Assembly: GCA_009829735.1 (NCBI GenBank)
Contig: CM020619.1
Span: forward strand, 9,476,375 to 9,540,374
DNA from: Pyropia yezoensis
Taxonomy: Eukaryota; Rhodophyta; Bangiophyceae; Bangiales; Bangiaceae
Reading direction: 5' to 3'
DNA: 64,000 nucleotides
Shown here: positions 1-10,034 of the stretch, piece by piece
Layout of the letters: each line of letters starts with the position of its first letter
How positions within the stretch are numbered: the first letter of the stretch is position 1
Position numbers and translations under genes: made by a program
Notes under the pieces: model-generated
Seen by the model: the letters and a program-made list of their open reading frames with translations, nothing else
Told to the model about the DNA's origin: nothing
The model's database searches: none

Positions 1-2
1 GG

Positions 3-911
3 CAGGCTTCATCCTTCTTGCTGTCCGTCCGCCGGCAGGGTCGTCTGTTTCAGCTTCCGACGGGTGTCCGTCGGCACATCGCGCAGTTGGGCGTGGATCT
101 GATAGCCGCCAAGACCGGGTTGGCCCGGGAGTTCGAAGCCCTGCTGGCTGTTCACGATGCCGTGAACTGGGCTGGGGTGTTGGCCCTTCCCCCGTACCGG
201 GACCCGCAGGCTGGGGCTTCCCCCTTGCCTCGTCACTCGTTGCGTGTCCGGCGTACTCAGCCGGGTGAGCCCAGTTGCCATGGGTGGGCATCCACCGAGG
301 CTGTTGCTGACCTGGGTATTCCCATGGTTATCCATGACCCTCTTCAGGTCCTTGCTCCGTGGTTCGGTAACCCGATGCCGGCGGCGGTTGGCCGTCGTCC
401 CCGAGAGTGGGGCTCTGTGGGTGGGGAGCGTGAGGTGTCCCGTCGTCGGGCGGAGTACCGCCGTGGTTACGGTGGAGCCCCTTCGGTAGGGTCCTACCGG
501 GCCTCGTATCAGGTGCCATTGGCTCCGGTGGTGGCCGTGTCGGCTCCTCTGGCTCCTCTGGCTGCGCCAGTGTCCGCTCCGGCCCCTTTCATACATGACG
601 GGGGTCCCCGTCTCTGGTATGAGGGCGTTGACGCCCTTGTTACCCGCGCAATGCGTGGGGGTCTCTCTGTTAGATGGGGGGATATCCCCCCAGGTGCTGC
701 GCTGGTTGGGTCAGCGCGTTGCTTCGGTGGCGTGCTGGACCGCCTCCAGAAAGCTCTGGAGGACGTGGAGGCTGGCCGCAGCACCCTCGTCCAGCTATGC
801 ACCGAGGTAACTCGGGTGGTCGACCGTCGTGACGTTGCCGACCGGTGGAGCACGGAGGTCTACGCGCTTACGCGTGAGTGGCCTCCCTCGGGCAGTGGGT
901 CTACCCACTGA
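3..911 (+). CDS. Opposite-strand ORF of element A, C-terminal part
   Basis: The frame is open from the left edge to the stop at 909-911. Its first residues (QASSFLLSVRRQGRLF) align with the middle of the large plus-strand ORF of element D (54805-57258), so this is the C-terminal third of the same protein. Shared blocks include the LLAVHDAVNW motif, the GWASTE block with DLGIP, a Pro/Ala-rich linker, and a C-terminal helical stretch ending TREWP. I do not recognise the family: no zinc finger, membrane segment or signal peptide is seen. It runs against pol and converges on it across a 470-bp spacer. Conservation of frame between diverged elements argues that it is a real protein. Confidence 0.7.
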   Translation, partial: QASSFLLSVRRQGRLFQLPTGVRRHIAQLGVDLIAAKTGLAREFEALLAVHDAVNWAGVLALPPYRDPQAGASPLPRHSLRVRRTQPGEPSCHGWASTEAVADLGIPMVIHDPLQVLAPWFGNPMPAAVGRRPREWGSVGGEREVSRRRAEYRRGYGGAPSVGSYRASYQVPLAPVVAVSAPLAPLAAPVSAPAPFIHDGGPRLWYEGVDALVTRAMRGGLSVRWGDIPPGAALVGSARCFGGVLDRLQKALEDVEAGRSTLVQLCTEVTRVVDRRDVADRWSTEVYALTREWPPSGSGSTH

Positions 912-1384
912 GGAGTGCTATTGTTTGTGCGGGAGAGGGCCCCGGCAACCCTTATGGTAGCCGGGTAGTAGTGAGTATAAACTCATCCCCTACGGGGGCA
1001 TTGCTTGCCTCTGTTTGCCGCCCTGGGGAGTACCCCTTCTGGCTCAGTGGTGCCTTGCCTCCCGTCCAACTTCTTCCGGTAGGTTCATGCTTGGGGAGGT
1101 CATCCTCCCTCACTTGGTGTCTTGGCTTGGGGAGGTCATCCTCCCGTGTAAGCTCCCTAGTTACTTCGATATTATCGGAGTTAGCGTTTACCTTTAACTT
1201 ATTAAGGTTCAGGTTTTACTTAGTTACCTAAGCTTAGCTCTACTTAGTTACCTAAGCTTGGTTCGACTTAGAAACCTAAGTCTGATTTGACTAAGAAACC
1301 TAAGTCTGCCGTAACCACGTCACACCCTACTTAGTAGGTATAAGCCTCACCCCCCAACAGCCGAAGTCGGTGTCGGTTGGGTTG
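912..1384. promoter_or_regulatory. Convergent spacer between the opposite-strand ORF and pol of element A
   Basis: About 470 bp between two convergent reading frames. It holds two copies of a short hairpin (GGGAGG-TCAT-CCTCCC, near 1095-1112 and 1128-1145) and a four-unit 24-bp repeat (annotated separately). Such a position would suit transcript 3' ends on both strands; this is inference from layout, as no definite polyadenylation signal was recognised. Confidence 0.4.
1218..1309. repeat. Four-unit 24-bp tandem repeat with a palindromic core
   Basis: Units begin at 1218, 1242, 1266 and 1290. Each contains a near-palindrome of the form CTTAGtTACCTAAG; the last two units vary it to TTAGAAACCTAAG or CTAAGAAACCTAAG. 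The repeat sits between convergent frames of element A, so it may mark transcript ends or protein binding. Confidence 0.75.
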
Positions 1385-4300
1385 TTACAGTAGGCGTCGT
1401 CGCCTCATGTACGGCATGAGGAGTTGGCGGGGTATATTTGCCGCCTGTTCCCAGGTGGGTGAGTCGTATCCGACCCACATAACCTTGACGTACCAGGGTC
1501 CTGGTAGGTCCGGGTCGGAGTGTCCGACCACGCTCTCTACTTGGTATGGAATCCCATCCGGTCCCACCGGGTCATCTGACCGGTGGGTTGTAAGAGCTTC
1601 ATGTAGCAACCCAGCCGGTACCGGCTGAGGCTGTTCCGGCATCGGAGCAGGTGTGACGTCATTCATGCTGATGCGTTGAATCTCCGTATCGGAGTGTAAG
1701 ATAACAGAGTGGTCATCTCTGTGGAGGATCTGGTACGGTCCCTTGACCGGTTGCATAAGCTTGTTCCCTCGGAACTTCTGGTGTCTGATATAGACCCAGT
1801 CACCTGTTACCAGGGTTGCGTTGCGCACCCGTAGTCGGGCGTCGAAGTTCTTCTTATACCGAAGTTGTGTTCTGTCAAGGGCACCCTTGAGCTTAGGAAT
1901 CATCCACGATAGCTTGGCCAACCAAGCTAGGTGGATGCGTTCGGCGGGTCGGCCCTTCGGTGTATCATACCGAGTGCACCTGCCGGGTGGCAGCGTCAAG
2001 TTACCGACGCCTAGTGGCATGACCCACTCCAGCGGAGCAATGTTTGTGCTCCGATGTGGCCTGGCATTGTATGCCAGGGTGAGTACGGACAGAAGCCTGT
2101 CCCAAGTGTTCGTGTGCTCGGCCACGTAGCACTGTAGCATCTTTACGATGGTGCGGTTGAACCGCTCCACCTGCCCGTTGGACTGCGGGTGGTAGTCGGA
2201 TGCCCGACGTGGTTCGATACCGAACATGCCCAGGACCTTAGTGCAGAATGCCGAGGTAAGGTTTGCTCCGTTATCGGAGAGGAGTTGCTTCATGACTCCG
2301 TACGCACTGATCCAGTGGTCAACCACTGCGTTCATGATCGTGTATGCCGTATCATTCGGGATGGCTGCCGCTCTTGACAGCTTAGTGAAGCGGTCAGACA
2401 TGACCAGGATGTACCTGTTCCCTTCTTCCGTTACCGGAAGTGGCCCGAGTATGTCGATAGCGACTTGCTCGTTGGGCCCATCGGGTGGGAATAGCTTCAT
2501 GGCAGACGCCCGCCTATGTAGACTCATGCGGTTACGTGCACAGGGGTGGCATCCCCTTACGTGGTCGACCACGTCGACGGCCATTGCTGGCCAGTAGAAG
2601 AACCTTCGCATTGCTGCGAACATACGTGAACCCCCCGGGTGTCCGGCTGTAGGGTTCTCATGTTCTCGTTTCATGACGGCTTGCCGTAAGGACACGGGAA
2701 CCACGACTTGATGTCGTCCATCGGCGGGTGCCCGCCAGTATATGAGTCCGTCTTCGTTCTCGGAGAAGATGCCGGCCGTACCGGCCAGGAGGTTAGCACG
2801 ATGACGTCTACAGTCAACGTCGTTGGCCTGTGCCTCGCGGAAGTCCGCGAGGGTCAATGGGCACGCAAGGTGTGCCATGGTATGGTCAGCCATACCCTGG
2901 GTAGCATTACCCACCATGCACACCGGTACTGCCGGGATGTCCTCGTCCACCGGGCGGGTATCCCCGCTCGGGGTGTCGAGTCGAGACAACGCGTCTCCGA
3001 GGTGGTGGGTTGACCCAGCCTTATACACCGTGCGGTAGTCGTGCTCGGCCATCTTCAGCCTCCATCGGGCTAGCCTCCCATGGCTATCGGAATCCTTGTC
3101 ACCAAGGTTGAGGAGCCATCGTAGGGGTTCGTGGTCGGACCTCACGATGAACCTGGAGCCCTCCAGGTATGGACGGAGCAGTTGCACTGCCCATATAACT
3201 CCGAGGCATTCACGCTCGGTGGCACTGTAGTTCCGCTCAGCCGGGTTGAGTGTCCGGCTGAAGTACCCTACCGGACGTAGGTCCGGGATAACGTTGTCGG
3301 TACCTATCAACGTCTCTCCCTGTAACAGGGTGCATCCCACTTGTGTATCACACGCATCGACATCGATGACGAAGGTACCCCGTCTATGCGGTAACGCAAG
3401 GACGGGTGGGGCTAGTAGGGCTCGCTTCAGCGACTCGAATGCCTCCTCTTCGCTAGGCGAAGGGGGTTGGAGTACCTTGGGTAAGGTACTGCTCGTAAGA
3501 ACCGTTAACGGTTTAGCTATCCCAGCGAAGTCCTTGACGAACCGTCGGTATACATTGCACATTCCCAGGAAGCTCTTGAGCTGCGTCTGGGTGTTAGGGA
3601 ACCGGGCATCCCGGAGTGCCCGGGTATTGGCTTCGAGTACCCCTAGTTTACCAGGGGTTATCTGGTGGCCCAGATACTCGACCGTCTGTTGGAAGAAGGC
3701 GCACTTCTTCAGACGCAGGGTTACCCCGGCGTTCCTCAAGAGGGTGAGTACCTCGTCAACATGTTGTACATGGTCATCCATGTTACGCGAGAAGACGATG
3801 ACGTCATCGAGGTACACTAGGCAGTTACGCCACTTCACCCCCGACAGTATGATGTCGATAGCCCGCTGGAATGTAGCGGGGGCGTTGGACAATCCGAAGG
3901 GCATCCTTAGGAACTCGTAGACTCCACTGTGACAGACGAATGCCGTCTTGGGGATATCCTCGTCCGCCACCGGGATCTGCCAGTATCCGGCATTGCAGTC
4001 GATGGTGGTAAACACCGTAGCCTCCCCCAGGAAGTCGATGCATTCATCCATCCTTGGTAAAGGGTATGAGTCCTTCTTGGTAACCAAGTTGAGGCGTCGA
4101 TAATCGATGCAAAACCGAGGGGTTTGATCCTTCTTCGGCACAATAACGACTGGGGCACCCCATTCCGACATCGAAGGTCGGATCACCTTAGCTTCACTCA
4201 TCCTCTTCACTTCTCCATCAACGATCTCTCGTTGCATAGGTCCCGCTCGGTGCGGTTGTGAGCGGGCGGGTCGTGCGCCTGGTACCAGGTCTATACGATG

Positions 4301-5476
4301 TTGGGTTGCCCCAATGGTCCCCAAGGCCCCGCCTGTCCACATAACGTCATGCTTTCTTAGCATCCGTCGTACCCCTTCGGCTACCGAAGGGGGAAGGTGG
4401 TCGAGGTCAGCCTCGGCCAGTGCCTTCAAGGCCTCTTGGTCCTTTGGCGGCAGGTCCGCCGGAGCCGCCGATGGGTTAGGCTTCCCGTCATCGGGTTGCT
4501 GTCGCTCGGTGGTCTCGGCGACCGCCAGTACTTCAAGTGGTTCCACTTGACCTTCCTTATCAGGGGTAAGGATATCTCCTTCGTAGAGTTCGGCAATCCC
4601 GAGGATAGTTTCCTTCGGGAGGGTGACTGCCTTACGGCGATAGTTCGCCATCACTAGGAGGGACGACCCTCCTGCTGGGAGGTCTATGAGACCGTTGGCC
4701 ATGGTCAACCCATGGCGCTTGTACGTCCGTAGGTTGGACTGGACTCTGCAGATGCCTGCGAGGTCGCAGTTAACCGGGAGGACTGTCTCTGACAACGGCT
4801 CAAAGCGAGTTCGCTTGGCCAACCGAAGTGTCTTCGGCTCGACGCTTGCGTACACCTCAGCCACGTTAACGTGGCTTCCTTGTAGCGTCAGGTCCCTGAC
4901 GATAGCCGTATGTCCTCGCTTCGTCCCGTCGGCTTCTTGAAGCTCGACGGTCCTCCGGCCTGGCCGGATTGCATCAACGTGAACGTTGATGAAGGTGCAC
5001 CCCAGTATGCAGGGCACCGATAGCGTTTCACATACCAGGAAGTCAACTTCCGTGGTGAGATCCCCGATGGTAACCTGCAGCGACATCGCTGCGGTCGTAC
5101 GAATGAGTCGACCATTCGCGTCCTTGATGGTGGGTCCCCGAGTCACTCTGACTCGTGGAAGCCACTTGTCCGGGAGGGTATCCTTCCGGATAAGGTTGGG
5201 TCCAGCCCCTGTGTCCAGTACAGGGTAGTACGATCGTGTCGACTGGGGGTCAACCCCCAGTGTGGCTGATACCTTGAAGTTCTCCAAGGTAAACAACACA
5301 TGTCCTACACCGATATCCGGTGTAGCTCGGGCATCCTGAACAGGGCCCTTGTCTGGTTCAACGTGACGGGGCTTCCCGTCCTCTCCTCCCAACCTGGGAG
5401 GTTGGTCATCAATCCCCTGACGCCGTGTCGTCGGGGCCGGAAGGTGTACCCGGGGGCTGATGCGGCGTCGGCTCAA
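1385..5476 (-). CDS. pol: pol polyprotein of element A (Ty3/gypsy chromovirus)
   Basis: One open frame of 1363 codons in the order protease, reverse transcriptase, RNase H, integrase, chromodomain. Seen directly: the aspartic protease motif DTGAG near residue 88; the RT catalytic YLDDVIVFS; the RNase H region with DVDACDTQVG and TERECLGV; the integrase zinc module (H-H, then CHPCARNR); the integrase core with DILGPLP, SDNGAN and HPQSNGQVERFNR; and a C-terminal chromodomain (YQVESVVGH ... VMWVGYDSPTWE). This order is the Ty3/gypsy order, and the chromodomain places it among chromoviruses, whose integrases are known to favour silent chromatin. It follows gag by about 80 bp in another frame. Confidence 0.95.
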   Translation of the reverse strand: MSRRRISPRVHLPAPTTRRQGIDDQPPRLGGEDGKPRHVEPDKGPVQDARATPDIGVGHVLFTLENFKVSATLGVDPQSTRSYYPVLDTGAGPNLIRKDTLPDKWLPRVRVTRGPTIKDANGRLIRTTAAMSLQVTIGDLTTEVDFLVCETLSVPCILGCTFINVHVDAIRPGRRTVELQEADGTKRGHTAIVRDLTLQGSHVNVAEVYASVEPKTLRLAKRTRFEPLSETVLPVNCDLAGICRVQSNLRTYKRHGLTMANGLIDLPAGGSSLLVMANYRRKAVTLPKETILGIAELYEGDILTPDKEGQVEPLEVLAVAETTERQQPDDGKPNPSAAPADLPPKDQEALKALAEADLDHLPPSVAEGVRRMLRKHDVMWTGGALGTIGATQHRIDLVPGARPARSQPHRAGPMQREIVDGEVKRMSEAKVIRPSMSEWGAPVVIVPKKDQTPRFCIDYRRLNLVTKKDSYPLPRMDECIDFLGEATVFTTIDCNAGYWQIPVADEDIPKTAFVCHSGVYEFLRMPFGLSNAPATFQRAIDIILSGVKWRNCLVYLDDVIVFSRNMDDHVQHVDEVLTLLRNAGVTLRLKKCAFFQQTVEYLGHQITPGKLGVLEANTRALRDARFPNTQTQLKSFLGMCNVYRRFVKDFAGIAKPLTVLTSSTLPKVLQPPSPSEEEAFESLKRALLAPPVLALPHRRGTFVIDVDACDTQVGCTLLQGETLIGTDNVIPDLRPVGYFSRTLNPAERNYSATERECLGVIWAVQLLRPYLEGSRFIVRSDHEPLRWLLNLGDKDSDSHGRLARWRLKMAEHDYRTVYKAGSTHHLGDALSRLDTPSGDTRPVDEDIPAVPVCMVGNATQGMADHTMAHLACPLTLADFREAQANDVDCRRHRANLLAGTAGIFSENEDGLIYWRAPADGRHQVVVPVSLRQAVMKREHENPTAGHPGGSRMFAAMRRFFYWPAMAVDVVDHVRGCHPCARNRMSLHRRASAMKLFPPDGPNEQVAIDILGPLPVTEEGNRYILVMSDRFTKLSRAAAIPNDTAYTIMNAVVDHWISAYGVMKQLLSDNGANLTSAFCTKVLGMFGIEPRRASDYHPQSNGQVERFNRTIVKMLQCYVAEHTNTWDRLLSVLTLAYNARPHRSTNIAPLEWVMPLGVGNLTLPPGRCTRYDTPKGRPAERIHLAWLAKLSWMIPKLKGALDRTQLRYKKNFDARLRVRNATLVTGDWVYIRHQKFRGNKLMQPVKGPYQILHRDDHSVILHSDTEIQRISMNDVTPAPMPEQPQPVPAGLLHEALTTHRSDDPVGPDGIPYQVESVVGHSDPDLPGPWYVKVMWVGYDSPTWEQAANIPRQLLMPYMRRRRLL

Positions 5477-5559
5477 CCGCGCTCTCCGTGGGGCTTTCCC
5501 CGCGGTACTCCGGGATGGCTTGCTTGGGTTACCCCAGCGCCCCCCGGTTATCCTTCCTC

Positions 5560-7749
5560 TTACTCGTTTCCCGCCCTTGGTAGGGTGCTGTCCGCCGGGA
5601 CATCCGGCTGAGGAGGTGCCCCCTCGACGGCCAGTACTCCACCTGGGGCTGGCTGCCTACCCGGTGCGGGTCCGGGTGCTCGGGCGGGATACCCCCCGAT
5701 GGCTGCCTTGCGTTGCGCCGCTGCCCGCCGAGACTCCTCGGGGATGAGTGGGCAGGAAGACACCCAGTGCTGGGGATCCCCACACAACATACACCCGGAC
5801 GAGCCGGTCCCCCCTTGAGTTCGCATCGGGGTAGCCCCGTAGCTACGGTTGCCTCCCTCTGGCGCCCGAGTGCCTGCTCCCTGGTAGGCCTTGGGTCCTT
5901 GGGTCAACCGGAACATGGACTCCCCCAACCGGTTGGGTCGGCCCGCAATCTGCGGCGGTGCCTCCGTGCGCACCGCCCATGTTGGCAAGGGTTGGTGAGG
6001 GTTACCCGTCACCGGGGAGTACCCCGTAGTCCGCACATACGGGACGCGCCGTCCCGTTCCTTCGTTGACCTGGAACTGGGTTCCAGCCGGGGCGATGTAC
6101 GCTACCGTACCATGTTCATCAATCACCGGCGTCGCCGGTAGCAACAGGTGGCCCTGTTGGTCGACTAGAGGGTCATCCTCACCAATAGGGGTATGTTCGG
6201 TCGCCACCAGTACTGGTGCGGCCTTACGTTCCAACTTGTCTTGCCTCGGTACCGGGGTAAGACTGGGCTTGCCTCCCTCACCCTTGGGCTTCGGGGCCAA
6301 GGCACACTCCGGGTGTAGAACCCGGTAGGCGTCCCCTAGGGACTTGCACATATGCATCAGTCGACTGAAGTTCGTCCGTGCCGTGTTGGCGCCCCGTGCG
6401 GATATCCGCACGAAGTTGGGTACTCCTGCGAACAGGATGGCCCGTAGCTCCCCTTCTCCGAGGAGCTTCCCCAGCTCGTAGTCGAGCTCTTGGATCCGGC
6501 GTCCAAACATCTCCTCATCCTCCCAGGACTGGGCGGTGGCAGTGCGAAGGGCCCGATAGTGGTCCTCGCACTTGTCCTCACTGAGGTAGCTGCTCAGCAG
6601 CTCCTTCAATATCCCACGGTAATCCATGGGGGTGGCCGCGACCCTCATTCCCGGCATCGGGGATGCCTGGCGAAGAATGCCTCGCACCCGTTCATCAACA
6701 AAGAACGGGAGGATCTCCAGGGCCAGCCCCTCGTTAACGAGCGCCTTGTCTGCGGCTGCCTTGAATCTAGTCAAGAAGCCGATGACTGCCAACGGGCGTC
6801 CGTTCGGCCCCCCGAACATAGGGACTCCCTTCATAAGGGTCTGCATAGAGCGGATCGCCCGATGCGACGTATTACGCATCGATTCCGATACGGTGGTAGA
6901 GCGGTCCTCCAAACGATAACGTTCCGGAGTAAGAACCGACCGGAAGACCTCGTTGACGATCTCCGTGTCAGCGTCCTGGATATCCAGTCGCTTAGCCAGT
7001 TGATGAGCGAACTCATCGGACTCCATCCGCTTCAGTAGGCTCGCAGTTACCTGCGCGGTCATAGCTTCCACCACTGAAGATGGTACTTCAGGCGTCGGCA
7101 CCTCGGGAACCCGAGTTGCCTGGCCTCCTTCGTCGTGGGGGTACTGCGAGAGGGTACCCCCTCCCCCAATAACCGACTCTCCCCCGGCGTACGTATCCGC
7201 CGGGTCGTGTCCGCGGAGTCCGCTTCGGGTGCTCCGAGCGTATCGCTCCGTGTGACTCCGTTCCAACTCTGCCGACGAGTCGGACCCATACCCCATTGTG
7301 TCCGGGGGTTGTCCAGGAGTAGCAACCCCGGGGTTGACCCTGGTGGACTCCGAAAGTAGTCCGGCCGGTTCGAACCGTACCGGTGTGGGAGGAACACGAC
7401 GGGGTCCCGTCGTGTGCCGTGTTGACATCAACACTGCCATTGCGTCCTCCGTCCGATCTTGACGGGCGTCGAGCCCGGAAAACCGGGCCTCGATGCGGGC
7501 CAATGATGCCATCAGGGAATCCCCTGGTGAAGGAGGCGGCGGAGTGAGGTCGGTCGACGACAGTTGAGGCGGGCCCCCGCCTCCTGCCGTCCGAGCCGTG
7601 CCAAACGTCGATCCGGCACCGGAAAGCATTGGCGTCTCAATGTTATCGATCGGGTTCCCGATCCCGGTTCCCGTAGTCCCCTCCGGAGTCGGCGTCGACG
7701 CCGATCCGTCATCTTGAACGTTCCCCGTCTCTTGGGTAGACATAGTCAC
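5560..7749 (-). CDS. gag: gag polyprotein of element A
   Basis: 729 codons, read just upstream of pol. The N-terminal third is Ser/Thr/Gly/Pro-rich. The middle carries a helical capsid-like region with the SWEDEEMFGRRIQELDYELG stretch typical of Ty3/gypsy gag. A CX2CX4HX4C zinc knuckle (CMLCGDPQHWVSSC) lies near the C-terminus. The ATG used is the first in frame after the leader. The frame differs from pol, so pol is probably reached by frameshifting or a separate route known in this group; no slippery site was identified. Confidence 0.9.
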   Translation of the reverse strand: MTMSTQETGNVQDDGSASTPTPEGTTGTGIGNPIDNIETPMLSGAGSTFGTARTAGGGGPPQLSSTDLTPPPPSPGDSLMASLARIEARFSGLDARQDRTEDAMAVLMSTRHTTGPRRVPPTPVRFEPAGLLSESTRVNPGVATPGQPPDTMGYGSDSSAELERSHTERYARSTRSGLRGHDPADTYAGGESVIGGGGTLSQYPHDEGGQATRVPEVPTPEVPSSVVEAMTAQVTASLLKRMESDEFAHQLAKRLDIQDADTEIVNEVFRSVLTPERYRLEDRSTTVSESMRNTSHRAIRSMQTLMKGVPMFGGPNGRPLAVIGFLTRFKAAADKALVNEGLALEILPFFVDERVRGILRQASPMPGMRVAATPMDYRGILKELLSSYLSEDKCEDHYRALRTATAQSWEDEEMFGRRIQELDYELGKLLGEGELRAILFAGVPNFVRISARGANTARTNFSRLMHMCKSLGDAYRVLHPECALAPKPKGEGGKPSLTPVPRQDKLERKAAPVLVATEHTPIGEDDPLVDQQGHLLLPATPVIDEHGTVAYIAPAGTQFQVNEGTGRRVPYVRTTGYSPVTGNPHQPLPTWAVRTEAPPQIAGRPNRLGESMFRLTQGPKAYQGAGTRAPEGGNRSYGATPMRTQGGTGSSGCMLCGDPQHWVSSCPLIPEESRRAAAQRKAAIGGYPARAPGPAPGRQPAPGGVLAVEGAPPQPDVPADSTLPRAGNE

Positions 7750-7950
7750 AATCAGTCAACCGACGCAACGATCACCACGAATAAGAGAGCGAGGGGGTAG
7801 ATTGGGGAGAGTAACAGTAGGTCACAGTCACAGGTAAAAGCTCAACACAATCGATCAGGTCGCAACACCACGAGTACAAGAAAAGGACCGGATCCCTATC
7901 CGTGTGCCAGGGCCGAAGACGGCGTCACCACAAGGGTGACGGAAACCCGA

Positions 7951-7967
7951 CCCCTGCTGCTCCACCA
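7951..7967 (-). promoter_or_regulatory. tRNA primer-binding site of element A
   Basis: On the minus strand this reads TGGTGGAGCAGCAGGGG, one base inside the 5' LTR. It is complementary to a tRNA 3' end finishing CTGCTCC-A-CCA. The identical 17 nt occur in elements B, C, E and G. About 200 bp of leader separates it from gag. Confidence 0.85.
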
Positions 7968-7968
7968 A

Positions 7969-8331
7969 TGTAGCACAATAGGAATCCGTCGCACGTCCAC
8001 TCTCAGGGAACACTCACCAAGGGGGATCGGCACCAACGTCACCGGGAGGCCAAGGTTGCTGTCCTTGGAGCGCAAGCCACGGGACCAAGATGGGAGCCCA
8101 AATGGGAGGGGTTTGTTGTTCTACCTTGGCCGGCGGTGGATTCGCCACCGGCCCCCTCGTTATAAACCCTCGGAGACACTACTAACTACCCTCCACTCCA
8201 AGATGCAAGTCCCTCTGGTCATACGTAACTTATAGATACCGTGACCAGCCCGGACTCTTAAATTGAAGTTAAGGATTAGAAGTAGCCCCCCCTAATATTA
8301 GGGTCACAATACGGACAACCATATTGCTACA
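7969..8331 (-). repeat. 5' LTR of element A (363 bp)
   Basis: Bounded by TGTAGCA on the left and TGCTACA on the right, a perfect inverted terminal match, with the primer site adjoining. Long stretches match the LTR of element D at 53928-54280 (for example the segment with GGGAGGCCAAGGTTGCTGTC), so A and D are one family with diverged LTRs. Confidence 0.88.
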
Positions 8332-9841
8332 TAGCATCGGTCTCCGTGGTCTGGCTGCGACCCCGAGTGGCCGAGAGAAGCATGTCTCGGGCCTGAGTAA
8401 CCGCCTGTCGCTGGGCCTCAGAAAGAGTCTTGCACTGATGGGCCATGTGGCCCGACTCCCAGCACAGGTACCATCGATAGGGTCGGCGACTGTCCATGGT
8501 CCGGATCCCAACGAGTCGAGGGGTCTCCGAATGGAATCCTTGAGTCTGGCCCGCCTTGGTCTTCTCGATTTCCTTGTCGAGGGGCCCCTTGAGGATCGTT
8601 GGAGGGGCCATAGGATTCACAGTCAGCAAGGCCGGGGGGTCCAGCACCTTCTTCGGGTTCAGATCAGTGGGCCGTCGAACTGGTCCCGTCACGGGGGCCT
8701 TGCTGGAGGAACTCGCCGACTGGGCCATAATGATCACGTCCCGGGCCGCCTTGTACTTCCCGGCCGTGAACGTGACCAGCTGTTGATAGGTTCTCTTGGG
8801 CCCGTTGTGGACAAAGGCATCGGTTCGAAGGTATTCCGGGAGTCCTTGGATCAACTGTTGCTTCATGGTCCCATCCGTGTGGATGTTCCCACACATCTCA
8901 GTCAGGCCCCGGAGACGCAGAGCAAAGGCTTCAATGGTCTCATCGGGTTCCTTCGTGGCCCTGCCAAACTTATCCTGGGCCAGTGCAAGGGCATGGGGTT
9001 CCGCATAGGTCTCCAGGAACCAGTTGATGGCCTCAGGATAGCTCGTGATCGACGCCCCACCAGAGGCGCTCGTCGAGTCAGGGAGGGCCCGTGTGTACCG
9101 AAGCTCAGCATCGCCGGAAAGAAAGTGAGGGATCGCATATAAGGCCATACCTTCCGAGACCCCATTATCATAACAGGCCTTAACGAGCTTACGGAGCCAA
9201 GTGAACACCTTCAGGCCCTCTTTACCCGAGAAATGTGGATACCCAGCGAACGAGTGCTTCATATTCCTGGCCACGCGACCCATCTTCCGTGCTTCTCGGG
9301 TCCCATAAGTGGCCTTCTTGTTCCTCAAGCGATACGTCCAGTAATCCAGCACCAAGGAAAAGCGATCATCGGAACAGCTGATAACATCTGGCCCACACGT
9401 CGTGCCCCCGAACGTGGTCAGGTCGTCCTCATCGAAAGCAGATGAAAGAGTGGTCCCAGAGGAAATCGAGGACGTGGAGGACCCATGCGAACGGTGACGA
9501 CGGGACCGACGACGACGGGAACTCGAACGGGTCGAACGGCGCGGATCACGTGACCCATCCTGGCCAGCAGGGCTCTGACTCAGGGCCTGGGACACGGTGG
9601 CCAAAATCTCATCTCGGAACGTCTCAAGGGTTGTACGAATCTCTTCGGGTCCGGTTGAAGTGGTCACCGGTGGAACTTGGGTCCCCATCGCGGGACCCGT
9701 AACTTGACGCGAATCCTGGCCCATAGTGGCCCGAATCCCGCCCGGGGGCGCCGTACCCCGGCGAGGAATGCCACTAGTCCCGCCTCCGCCGCGGCCACCG
9801 GGAATAGAGGTCCCACGACCACGACCAGCGGGGGTCACCAT
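8327..9841 (-). CDS. gag: gag of element B, interrupted by element A
   Basis: Frame open from the primer site region of B to the junction with the LTR of A. An in-frame ATG lies at 9839-9841 after a Gly/Arg-rich stretch. The protein shows an Arg/Ser-rich tract, then a capsid-like region (KKATYGTREARKMGR; HFSGKEGLKVFTWLRKLVKA; DETIEAFALRLRGLTEMCG) matching element E gag at 48934-50694, and a zinc-knuckle-like segment (WESGHMAHQC) near its end. The C-terminus is cut where A has inserted; pol of B must lie left of the window. Confidence 0.85.
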   Translation of the reverse strand: MVTPAGRGRGTSIPGGRGGGGTSGIPRRGTAPPGGIRATMGQDSRQVTGPAMGTQVPPVTTSTGPEEIRTTLETFRDEILATVSQALSQSPAGQDGSRDPRRSTRSSSRRRRSRRHRSHGSSTSSISSGTTLSSAFDEDDLTTFGGTTCGPDVISCSDDRFSLVLDYWTYRLRNKKATYGTREARKMGRVARNMKHSFAGYPHFSGKEGLKVFTWLRKLVKACYDNGVSEGMALYAIPHFLSGDAELRYTRALPDSTSASGGASITSYPEAINWFLETYAEPHALALAQDKFGRATKEPDETIEAFALRLRGLTEMCGNIHTDGTMKQQLIQGLPEYLRTDAFVHNGPKRTYQQLVTFTAGKYKAARDVIIMAQSASSSSKAPVTGPVRRPTDLNPKKVLDPPALLTVNPMAPPTILKGPLDKEIEKTKAGQTQGFHSETPRLVGIRTMDSRRPYRWYLCWESGHMAHQCKTLSEAQRQAVTQARDMLLSATRGRSQTTETDAM

Positions 9842-10013
9842 TGACGTGTCCGAGGGCGCACCACGGCCCCGCCCACCAGGGTAGGGTCCGTCATGTTGGC
9901 CGGCGGCAATCGACCTAGCCCAATCGATCTCCGTCACAAGCGGGTCCAAACGGGTCAAACGCCACAAAAAATAGGGAAGCGCTGTCCCGATACGAGAGAA
10001 GTAGTAAAGCCCT

Positions 10014-10030
10014 CCCCTGCTGCTCCACCA
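10014..10030 (-). promoter_or_regulatory. tRNA primer-binding site of element B
   Basis: Same 17 nt as in A (minus strand TGGTGGAGCAGCAGGGG), four bases inside the LTR edge at 10035. Confidence 0.85.
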
Positions 10031-10034
10031 TAAA

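Larger units (their letters stand above)
1..8331 (-). mobile_element. Element A: chromovirus-like Ty3/gypsy LTR element, left end outside the window
   Basis: Minus-strand element read from right to left: 5' LTR, primer-binding site, gag, pol with a C-terminal chromodomain, a spacer, then an ORF on the opposite strand. The 3' LTR lies beyond the left edge. gag and pol are both long and open, so the visible part looks whole. The right LTR edge falls in the gag of element B, so A inserted into B and is the youngest member of this stack. LTR and pol are clearly related to elements D and F, which makes these one family. Target duplication cannot be judged because only one end is visible. Confidence 0.9.
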